NCBI GenBank assembly: GCA_965153355.1
Contig: OZ231127.1
Coordinates: 54,436,001 to 54,500,000, forward strand
Direction of reading: 5' to 3'
DNA length: 64,000 nucleotides
DNA from: Flaccisagitta enflata
Lineage: Eukaryota > Chaetognatha > Sagittoidea > Aphragmophora
The first letter of the stretch is position 1. Each line of letters begins with the position of its first letter. Positions 56,652 through 64,000 of this stretch are shown piece by piece. The position numbers were made by a program, and so were the translations under genes. The notes below the pieces were generated by a model. It saw only the letters and a program-made list of their open reading frames with translations, was not told where the DNA came from and made no database searches.

Positions 56652-59482
56652 CAAATCCCCTTTTTCACCCACCCGGGATCTGAGGCTGTGAGCAAGAAAT
56701 TGATAGCATCGGGTTCGATTCCCGTTTTCACGAATCCCGGGGGCAACGAAGCGTAGAAATTGAATCCGATTCTGGTTCTGCGCCACCTTCGGGCTTCGTA
56801 AGCAACCACTTGGCCGCTTCGACATTTGTTCTTTTGTTTTCTCATTATTCTTCGCTGTATCTTTTTCCTATCACCGCCGTCGATGCTTTTACCTTTAGTA
56901 GCGCCATTTTCGATTTTAATGTTTTTTCCTCCTCCTCCTCCTTCTGGTCTTCCTCCGCCGCCTATTAGCAACGAAGGCGAAGAAGAGGAAGTAGTGACAC
57001 CGACGTTACCACCACTTCTATCACCACCACCGCTACCGCCACCACCGCTACCGCCACCACCGCTACCGCCGCGACTTTCTTTGTCCTTGTTATCATTTGA
57101 GTTGTTATTGTCATCGTCAACGCTTGAGTGGTGACCGTTGATGACATTGTTGCTGATATTGTCAACTTTGTCATCGTCGTCGTCGTCGTCGTCGTCGTCA
57201 TCGGGGACGAGCAAACGCTTTCTTTTGTCCGGGAATAAATGACAATTTCTTTGAGCGACTCCCGTTTGACAGTCGAAGAAAGGCTGACGGCTCTCACGAT
57301 CCTTTATAAAATGTAACAGATGTACGAAAGAAGAGAAAGAATATAAATGGTGGGAGCAAATGGAAGTCAAAGATGACAATTGTGATTATAGCAATAAAAA
57401 GAAGTAACTTGTTAGATGCGTCCGTCAGAAACGCATCCCTGACTCTATAAGAGGGTCTGTCCGTCGGTCGGTCGGTCCGTCACGCCTGTGCAAAAACCGC
57501 CATTCTGGTCAGTCTTTGGCCATGCAGAGATCCTATATTGAATCAAACGATAGACAAAAACATGTTTTGAGAATCTCTTTTGTTAATCTCTCGTTTCATC
57601 TGTCTGTTCATCTATCTGTCCCTCCATTTATGTCACAAGTTTAGCGCCAAATTCATTACACGCAGCGTTGCCCGGTCGCGTCGGGCTTGTTCTAGGCAAT
57701 TTCTCCTATAAAGTGGGCCGGCTGAAAAACATGATTTGGCGGCAAAAATACACTGTTTTCTTCCACCAATCATTCTGTCAATGATGAAAGCTGTTCTTAG
57801 ACATCCCTTGGGACAAAGTGCTCAACATACATCCTTCATACTCATGATTTTGATAGGTTAGGTGGCCAAAAGTAGAGCCAAAACAGCCTATTTTCCCTAT
57901 CACACTTGTGTCACACTTCATATCTACTATGATGGAAAACATCAAAAAATTGTCAAGCCTTTCCAACAACAGGTCATTTTTGTACCATTGCACAAAGGGT
58001 ACGGATCTGCGTTTTAGTCTTGAAAGTTGTTGTTTGAAGATATCAGCCTCACAACTTCTTCTTTTCATTAACAGATGTTATGTTTGTGTTCTCAACAAAA
58101 GCTCAGTGATTACAATCTGAGAAATCGATGATAAATTCGATGACAGGCACCAAAAGCAAGAGAGTACCTTGCCTCTAACATCACCCTAAACTGAAGAAAA
58201 TTTCTGATTGGTAGTGTCTTGCTTCTCATTGGTCAATTTGTGAGTGTGATGTGATCACCAAGATCTATATTAGACGACGTCTTTCTTAAGTTGGTCACCA
58301 ATGATTGAGAAAGAGCTGCTTTGCAACAACTTTTCCATGAGCTTTTTCTCTAAAAGTGCAGAAAAGTAGCAAGAATAGATTACATATTTGGATTTGTTAT
58401 GAGGAGATCTACAATTTGGTATAAAGTTTTTGGTAGAAGTAGGCGGGAATAGAACTTTTTTTCTCTCTCTATTGAAATATAAGCTGAAACTTAGCTTTGG
58501 CTTCCAATAAGCTGTACACGGAATGGGAAACTTCAACCAAATCATGTTCCTCTACCTCCGACAGGTTATAATGCACAATGGAAGCTAAAAAAATATTGAA
58601 AGAAAGAATGCCCCTATACGCATTAAACGAAGACTCCCTGCTCTTTGTGCATTGCTATCCCTAAAGAAGCATCAAAGATTTGATGGTGACTGATGGACAT
58701 TTACTATGCAAAAATTTCATTCATAGTTGATTTGTTAAAAATGATTAAATATTTCATCTTGATATAATGATATGATGTTAAATTTTTTTTCTCCCCCTGT
58801 CAAGTAAAGACATAACCCAGGTTACATGCCAAATTTCAGAACTTTATGTCATTTCTAGCTGGAGATATTGATTTTTTAAGAAAGTGTCCTATCGAGTTAA
58901 CACTTTGTCACACTGTTTTTCACAAAAATTTATATAATTGAACACAGTTCAAGACTTTAAGTGATTTTTTCATTACGACCTGAAAGAGTATCAAATTCTG
59001 AGCCTGCAACCAAAATTCAAAGCTGATAGATGCAACTATCATTGAATTATGTTATTTTTTTCAATGTTAACTCAATCAGGCGCTTGATTTTGGCCGGCCC
59101 GGTTTATAGGAGAAACCGCCTCTATTGTTCTTCGGAAAAGCTTCAATTACGATCAGTCTGCGCGCCTGTTTGCCGGTCCGTCGATCGATCGATCGGTCGT
59201 CAGTCTGTTGATCCGTCGGTCCGCAGGCGCTAAATGACGTACAAAGCTTACCCGAAGCATCCTACGATTGAAAGAAGTCGTGTCTCTGACCGCGCTCTTG
59301 TAGAATTTCCCTCCAACGTTGTAAACATTTCTCAACAAACCACCTTCTCCGACTTTTTCTGAAATCTTTAATCGGGGACCCTCTTCAGAGGTCATCGGGC
59401 CCTCTTTAGAGGTCATCGGGCCCTCTTCAGAGGTCATCGGAGAGTCATTGGAAGCATTACCAGCATCTGATGTGGAACCAAT
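46077..59482 (-). CDS. DPF/d4 (BAF45-type) double-PHD protein
   Basis: Seven exons: 59482-59252, 57301-56673, 55378-54946, 54223-53529, 52193-52030, 47774-47590, 46259-46077. All junctions agree in phase and give 839 residues from the first visible exon. The Requiem/DPF N-terminal domain is split: FYKSAV...FNRRMLR (57-77), [15 protein letters not shown] (84-98), then about 115 inserted low-complexity residues, then [14 protein letters not shown]. Next come Ser-rich, Gly-rich and basic coiled-coil segments, PHD1 from CDFCLG (713) through [15 protein letters not shown], and PHD2 from [10 protein letters not shown] (770) through [14 protein letters not shown] to WSCHLC (814). DPF proteins are BAF chromatin-remodelling subunits whose tandem PHDs read acylated histone H3. 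The C2H2 finger usual before PHD1 was not found. The first Met is uncertain. Confidence 0.85.
46974..47245 (-). mobile_element. CAAGG...hairpin element in DPF intron 6
   Basis: TTTTAGTCGCTGACTAAGCGACT at 47005, repeated GCCCCTGCCCACC blocks, GGCTGTGTATCTGGCCTTGT. Confidence 0.7.
47590..47774 (-). CDS. DPF gene, exon 6 (PHD1 body and start of PHD2)
   Basis: Acceptor ACCTCTAAG|GC, donor AATGAT|GTAAGT. Reads [17 protein letters not shown], then [20 protein letters not shown]; strong family match. Confidence 0.9.
48270..48878. mobile_element. TIR element, 609 bp, ends ACAGGGTGTGCAAAAT
   Basis: The first about 30 bases (ACAGGGTGTGCAAAATCATC, then CGCAATTG) are inverted at the right end. The interior has no transposase. 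Lies in DPF intron 5. Confidence 0.75.
49072..49262 (-). mobile_element. CAAGG...hairpin element in DPF intron 5
   Basis: TTTTAGTCGCGTGCTATGCGACT to GACTGGGGTAGCCATGCATCC. Resembles the copy at 6982-7172, including TGCTCCTGCCCAAATGATC. Confidence 0.75.
49489..49583 (+). repeat. (GA)n microsatellite in DPF intron 5
   Basis: About 46 GA units; CT in gene sense. Confidence 0.9.
49616..49826 (-). mobile_element. CAAGG...hairpin element in DPF intron 5
   Basis: TTATTCGCGTGCACGCAACT, (TTGG)n, TGCTCCTGCCCAAATGATC, ATATCCGCCTTGTT. A (CTTTTT)n tract follows to 49980. Confidence 0.7.
51637..51802 (+). mobile_element. CAAGG...hairpin element in DPF intron 5
   Basis: AACAAGGCCGGATACAGGGC to AGTCGCGTGTCCGCGACTAA with a (GACC/GACG)n core; one of the best-preserved copies. 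Confidence 0.8.
52030..52193 (-). CDS. DPF gene, exon 5 (linker and first Cys pair of PHD1)
   Basis: Acceptor TTTCATTCCAG|C, donor CTTGG|GTAATA. Ends NSPYCDFCL, as in vertebrate DPF proteins. Confidence 0.85.
52801..53286. mobile_element. TA-flanked TIR element in DPF intron 4
   Basis: CAGTGCAATCCCACCTTAG at the left, TAAACCGAGGTCCCACTG at the right, TA on both sides. Imperfect TIRs; GGGATATCCG and TTTAAGAGACAA blocks recur inside. Confidence 0.65.
53529..54223 (-). CDS. DPF gene, exon 4 (Gly-rich and basic coiled coil)
   Basis: Acceptor CGGATCATAG|GAA. Contains [20 protein letters not shown], then Thr-rich and Gly-rich parts. Donor ACTAG|GTGCTT is weak but gives the right phase. Confidence 0.5.
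54946..55378 (-). CDS. DPF gene, exon 3 (Ser/Thr-rich linker)
   Basis: Acceptor CGTTCATAG|G, donor TATCAG|GTGATT; 1+432 nt, fitting its neighbours. Low complexity, probably disordered, so it is not supported by family similarity. Confidence 0.5.
55531..55871 (+). repeat. 70-bp minisatellite, nearly five units
   Basis: Units contain CACCGTGCATCAAAATCACC and CCCACCAACCACCCAACCC with exact 70-base spacing. Lies in DPF intron 2. Confidence 0.9.
55873..56203 (+). repeat. (ACC)n then (CAA)n trinucleotide arrays
   Basis: ACC units to 55910, then CAA units with minor variants. In DPF intron 2. Confidence 0.9.
56460..56651 (+). repeat. (CAA)n array next to the DPF exon 2 donor
   Basis: About 60 ACA units beginning about 20 bases inside the intron; (TTG)n in gene sense. 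Confidence 0.9.
56673..57301 (-). CDS. DPF gene, exon 2 (Requiem domain with insertion)
   Basis: Acceptor TTTATAAAG|GAT, donor [24 protein letters not shown] and YEARRWRR are separated by poly-Asp, Asn/Ser and Gly-rich sequence. The 3' junction is inferred from phase. Confidence 0.75.
57415..57690 (-). mobile_element. CAAGG-family related copy
   Basis: GATGCGTCCGTCAGAAACGCATC hairpin, (GTCGGTCG)n, ending near GGTCGCGTCGGGCTTGTTCT. Confidence 0.5.
59252..59482 (-). CDS. DPF gene, first visible exon
   Basis: Acceptor CTTCTTCTCAG|ATT, donor CTTCGG|GTAAGC, 77 codons. Three GPMTSEE/KE repeats (20-bp units at DNA level), then FYKSAV and FNRRMLR matching the start of the Requiem domain. Confidence 0.7.
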
Positions 59483-59559
59483 CTGAGAAGAAGAACAAGG
59501 AAAATATACAATAGAAATGGAAAGAAAAGGAAGAGGGCAAGACCAAGTAGGCCAATAAA

Positions 59560-59665
59560 GTGCGCCGGGTAAATAGTCGAACGAATGCGTTACCGACCAA
59601 CCAACCGACAGACCGACCAACGATCGGAGCCTTTTAAAATGGTGCTTTGACGCACCTAAGAAGGA
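59560..59665 (+). mobile_element. Degenerate CAAGG-family fragment
   Basis: GCGTTACCGACCAACCAACC then TTTTAAAATGGTGCTTTGACGC. Confidence 0.4.
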
Positions 59666-59721
59666 TGAAGTATGTAAGAAGGTCCGTAACGCAAAACTTT
59701 GGATGAAGCAAAATTAATTGA

Positions 59722-59937
59722 ACAAGTGACGCGGGGTCACAATATTGTTGCGGACGAGTGGGCAGGGGCGGCCAACCCCCATCCACACCCATCGCCCCAC
59801 CCAACCCCCTTCCCCCACTCACACATACACAAGAAGCTTCTGAAACGCTCATTTTCTCACTTTTTGACTTGTGCGCATGAACAGACGGACCAACGGACTA
59901 ACAATGCCTCTTATAGAGCTGCGTGTCCGCAACTAAA
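59722..59937 (+). mobile_element. CAAGG...hairpin family, GCGGGGTCACAATATTG subfamily
   Basis: ACAAGTGACGCGGGGTCACA to GAGCTGCGTGTCCGCAACTAA. The middle CACACATACACAAGAAGC is shared with 10679-10900 and 63382-63572. Confidence 0.7.
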
Positions 59938-60169
59938 AAGTAATTATGAGCGCTATTGCTCCTCCCCAGCCACATTACAGCAATCGCTCTGCCCCTGCCC
60001 ACTCGTATTACTGCCACCCGCCAGCGACTACATATTGACCGTGTGTCTTGTTCTGATATGATTTTAGTGGCTGATGGACCGACTTACCTCCCTAAAATGT
60101 CCATTCCACTTGTCGTGCATTGTTTACAGTTTTGACTTGAGAGCAAATCTTGAGAGGACAATTTTTTTT

Positions 60170-60300
60170 CTTCCTAGAAATCGGAATAGTCTTTAGGGGT
60201 TTTCGCATTGGGGACATTATCTCGATATTTCCAAGATTTTCCCTATGTGATATCTTGATAATTTTCCCAATGCGAAAACCCCTTTTATTTTCTACCATCA
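60170..60300. repeat. Short foldback
   Basis: AGGGGTTTTCGCATTGGGGA at 60196 pairs with TCCCAATGCGAAAACCCCT ending at 60282; the arms continue through GATAT. Confidence 0.75.
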
Positions 60301-61255
60301 TTCCGCCTAAAATGTATCGTATGGTTGGAAATAGATAATCAAAAAATAGGGGTTGTTTGATTTTTTTTTTCCTGCATGCTGGCTATACATACGTATTATG
60401 TAATCACAACTCTTCGCCCTCCGTTTAAGTTTCGAACTGTTGAAGTTTTTGTGTGAAATGCATTTATGCGGGATATGCTACCGAAAATGACAGATATCGA
60501 GTGGGTAAAAAAACATTATCGGATACATTGCTGCCCTAATCTGCGATGACTGATGCATGATGAGGGACGGACGATGGACATATTGTAATATTGTTCACAA
60601 AAGAAAAAAAAAAGATCCAAATTGTTGTTGTTGGTAATTGGTGTCGTTGTTGTTCATGGGGAAGAAAGAATCGGATTCTAGCTGCACCTTTTTTGAGCAA
60701 AAGAATAAAAGATTTGTTTTAAGCCATCGGTTAAATCATGATAAATCTACTTTGGAGAAATCTAAAATCTTGTGATCAAAGAAAGAAAAAAACTTGTGTT
60801 AATATTTCGCAAAACTCCGTAAGTCTGATCATGAGATAAGATGAGACGGAAGGAAGAATTGCCTGCGGATTCTTTTGTGTTCTTATATTAGTGGTCGATG
60901 CAGGGGTGTATATTATTGAGTCGCTTTTGATTCCCCCCCCCCCCCCCGCCTTTGATTTACTTCCCCGTGATGCGTCGCGTCGTGTTTTTTTATCCATGAT
61001 TTTCTTCTCCATATAGCAATAAAACTATGTAGTAAAGGTTTAAATAGTGCTAAATCGTGTTTTACTAATTGAGTTTTATGATTTGGTACTGTCAAAAGTT
61101 ATATTTTCCCAAAATTTCCCTTTTTTCTCTTTTTTCCCCTTTGATTTTTTTCCCCATCTTCAGACCCTTTGATTTTCCCCCCCCCCCACGGGGGGAGGGG
61201 AAAACTCAAGAATATACAGGCCTGGGTCGATGTTGTTTTTTGTTTGGTGTTTTGT
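60301..61255. other. No gene recognised
   Basis: Homopolymer C tracts at 60934 and 61178, otherwise unique A/T-rich sequence. Could hold the DPF 5' exon, but none was recognised. Confidence 0.4.
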
Positions 61256-61257
61256 CG

Positions 61258-61304
<47 letters not shown>

Positions 61305-61362
61305 ATGGTTGTGGTTGTGGTGGTTGTGGTTATGGTGGTTGTGGTTGTGGTTGTGGTTGTGG

Positions 61363-61425
<63 letters not shown>

Positions 61426-61446
61426 CTGATGTGGTTGTTGTTGTTT
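61256..61446 (+). repeat. (TTG)n array
   Basis: TTG units interrupted by (GTGGTT)n in the middle. Confidence 0.9.
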
Positions 61447-61739
61447 TTGGAAATGTCTTTAGAATAGACCTTACTCCTGGGTTGCAGAGATTATCATAAT
61501 CATGAATATGAGAATGAGTAAACAGATGAAAATTAGACTCAATTCAATTCAATCAGTCTATTCAATATTTGACACCCTTAACTCAATCTGGAATAATCAA
61601 TGTTCACTTTCTAATGATTAAGGAAATATATATATAAGGTTGACTAACAAAAATCGTCTCATCCCGTATATAGACTTAAAATTTATATGAATTCGATAAC
61701 ACCCCTCCGGATGTCCAGTGACAAACCTAAAGGAATCAG

Positions 61740-61741
<2 letters not shown>

Positions 61742-61772
<31 letters not shown>
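61742..61772 (+). repeat. (GA)n microsatellite
   Basis: About 15 GA units. Confidence 0.85.
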
Positions 61773-61775
<3 letters not shown>

Positions 61776-62134
61776 TTTCGAAAAGGCAAAAAGCCACAGA
61801 TATGAGGCGCAGCTATGATGATGGCATAAACACTTTTTGCCCCGAGCCTGTACCGTCAAATAGGGCAAGAGCTATGATCTTGAGAGTAGAACGGAAATCA
61901 TTTGATTCATGCGAAACGTTTCTATGGGCAAAAATTCCACCCGCAACAGTTCACTGAGTAGACAACCATTTTTTTCAAGTCTCTTACACCATACCACGTT
62001 AGTTGGTTGGACTGTCTCTCTGTCAGACCTTTCAGTGAAAGGCTTTCACATCAGTCACCAATAAAGGCGACTCTCGCCGTAGGAAAAAGTGGTTGATTCT
62101 TTGGGTTTCTTTGCTTCTTTACATTCCTTTTGAA

Positions 62135-62276
62135 AGGCGCGGACACGCCACACTACACCTTGCCGTGTCGGTCCGTTCGTCGGTTACAAATATTTCTGAA
62201 TTTCGCGTATTTTTTGCATTACGGCCCCTGCCCAACCGTCCGCGACTGACTTGCCGTGTGTCCAGCCTTGTTTTGA
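62135..62276 (-). mobile_element. CAAGG...hairpin element, short full copy
   Basis: GGCGCGGACACGCCACACTA to GTGTGTCCAGCCTTGTTTT, 142 bp. Confidence 0.7.
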
Positions 62277-62541
62277 TACATATCGTGGTATAACCTGATT
62301 AAAAAGATCAACAAGCTACAGTATATTTCTTTCCACCCACAACCAATTTCAAGTGTTTATCAATATTAGGTCTTATATCAATATCAATATCAGTAGCAAT
62401 GTCAATAGCCATATCAGGTTGTTATTGAACGTTCCAAATTGGAAAGCTCAATGACGTCAGCGTTGCCACTCTCAAAATCTCTTTATTGGATGCAGAGCAA
62501 AAGCGAGACCCTGCTTTAGCATTTCCATCGTCTGCACAGCT

Positions 62542-62619
<78 letters not shown>
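62542..62619 (+). repeat. (CT)n microsatellite
   Basis: About 39 CT units. Confidence 0.9.
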
Positions 62620-62626
<7 letters not shown>

Positions 62627-62952
62627 TGATTATATACGTCATATCTATACAGTATATTCTGATGTATTTCTATTGAAAATACAATAATATTTCACAAAAT
62701 CATATTTTGAGAGGCAATGCAATATTCCTATTTATCAAATTCTAGATATGGTAGCGTGGGTGGGTTGTTGCAGAATAAAAACATGGAAATATGAAGTTGA
62801 TTGTATTGATAAAAAGTATGCTTTTTGCTCATTTTTATGACAACTCCACTGACCAATTTTTGGCCCTTGCGTCCGTCTCTCGGTCTATAGGTATCAAACC
62901 CTCAAGGTACCCACAGCCCCCGCACACGATTTGGCAACCCGTGCTTCCATTT

Positions 62953-63159
62953 TTAGTCGCTAAGAGGCTATGTAGGCAGGTCCGTAACGCAAGAATTTGA
63001 ATGACGCGTAATCGGCTGAAAATCGATTTTTGTGCATTACGGCTCTTGCCAAACCACATTACAGCCCTCGCCCACCCAGTTACTGTTCCTGCCCGCCCGC
63101 ATATCTGCCCCTGCCCACCCGCAAGCGATAACTTTTTGGCCGTGCATCTAGCCTTGTTC
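62953..63159 (-). mobile_element. CAAGG-family related copy
   Basis: TTTTTAGTCGCTAAGAGGCT at the left and GGCCGTGCATCTAGCCTTGT at the right, with repeated TGCCC..CCCACCC blocks. Confidence 0.6.
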
Positions 63160-63381
63160 TTATATCCCATTCTCTGGTTTCATTTTCTCATATTTTCTCT
63201 CACAATAACAGCAAGAGAGAGAGAGAGAGAGTTGTTCGGATTCGGGACCGGGGCTTTCGAAGAGTTTCCGTCAAATGAAGAGAACAAAGGACCAATCACT
63301 GTCTTAAAGCGACTCCTCTTGTCAATAAAGCGAAACAATCTTTGACTCCTCAAAAAAGAAAAGAAAAAAAAGAAACAAGTG

Positions 63382-63572
63382 ACGCGGGGTCACAATATTG
63401 TTGCGGACGGGTGTGCAGGGGCATCCAAACCAGATCCACAACCAAACTCTCACCCCACACACAAACATACACAAAAAGTATGCATAATGCTCGGTTTCCA
63501 ACTTTTCGACTCGATCAGTACGGCCCGACGGCCCGACGGACCAACGGACTGACAAAGCCTCTTATGACGCAC
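63382..63572 (+). mobile_element. CAAGG...hairpin family, GCGGGGTCACAATATTG subfamily
   Basis: AACAAGTGACGCGGGGTCAC to CAAAGCCTCTTATGACGCAC. Confidence 0.65.
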
Positions 63573-63679
63573 TGAAACTTAAGATGAAGGAATTTACCCA
63601 CAGGATAAGCTATACATTAGCATTTCTATTTTTATCAATGTTTGCTTCAAGTTTTTTCAAACTTTGTACGTTTAACTCA

Positions 63680-64000
63680 AGAATGGGCCTCAAGGATGGA
63701 AATTGGGCTGCAAGGTTGAGATTTGGGCCTCAAGACTGGGTTTTTGGCCTCAAGGCAGGGATTTGGGCCTCACGGCTGGGATTTGGGCCTCATGGCTGGG
63801 ATTTGGGCCTCACGGCTGGGATTTCGGCCTCTTAGCCAGAATTTGGGCCCTGAGGCTGGGGGGGACGGATGGAGGAGGAGGAGGAAAATTTTTTGCATAT
63901 GTGAAAACATAGGTATTTGGGCCTCAAGGCTGGGATTTGGGACTCACGGCTGGGATCTGGGCCTCAAGGTTGCGGTTTGGACCTTGAGGCTGGGATTTGG
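63680..64000 (-). repeat. About 20-bp minisatellite running off the right edge
   Basis: ATTTGGGCCTCAAGGCTGGG units, the reverse strand of the array at 2075-2515, with GTGAAAACATAGGTATT between two blocks. Confidence 0.85.

Noticed and set aside
56705-56725. GGTTCGATTCC, a perfect tRNA B-box-like motif
   Set aside because: No A box, acceptor stem or D arm at the right distance, and it lies in the DPF exon 2 frame.

Overview
The window is metazoan nuclear DNA. Its genes are split by spliceosomal introns, and it carries a nuclear receptor, a BAF45/d4-type double-PHD gene and an SLC46-like transporter. Most of the remaining sequence is microsatellite, minisatellite and short inverted-repeat DNA. 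A degenerate TTAGGG tract near 33.2 kb would suit a non-insect animal, possibly a marine invertebrate, but the species cannot be fixed from sequence. Gene models were built by eye from open frames, splice sites and matching intron phases.

Layout. 1-4.3 kb (+): a kelch-repeat gene entering from the left, with a tandemly duplicated exon and two frame breaks. 9.9-19.4 kb (+): eight exons of one gene whose product has a coiled coil, an RNase H-like core with the acidic and zinc-ligand spacing of RAG1, a SAP-like helix pair and SUMO-interaction-like motifs. 27.2-29.2 kb (+): a two-exon SLC46-like transporter. 30.5-35.6 kb (-): a nine-exon, 457-residue nuclear receptor that appears complete. 42.4-43.1 kb (+): a decayed reverse transcriptase. 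46.1-59.5 kb (-): seven exons of a DPF/d4 gene. No operon or pathway logic links the genes.

Repeats. About twenty copies of one element family occur; read in one orientation it starts CAAGG, carries an internal (GACC/GACG)n tract and ends in a GTCGCG...CGCGAC hairpin. There are also several TA-flanked TIR elements, foldbacks, a 45-bp satellite with a 270-bp higher-order period, and very long (CT)n/(GA)n runs. In introns these runs are nearly always CT in the gene's own sense, and several sit directly against 3' splice sites.

Most interesting points: the RAG1-like gene, the large inverted repeat that encloses three of its core exons, an intron of that gene with (GA)n at one end and (CT)n at the other, and the DPF gene, which seems to lack the C2H2 finger, has a low-complexity insertion inside its N-terminal domain and ends its reading frame inside a satellite array.
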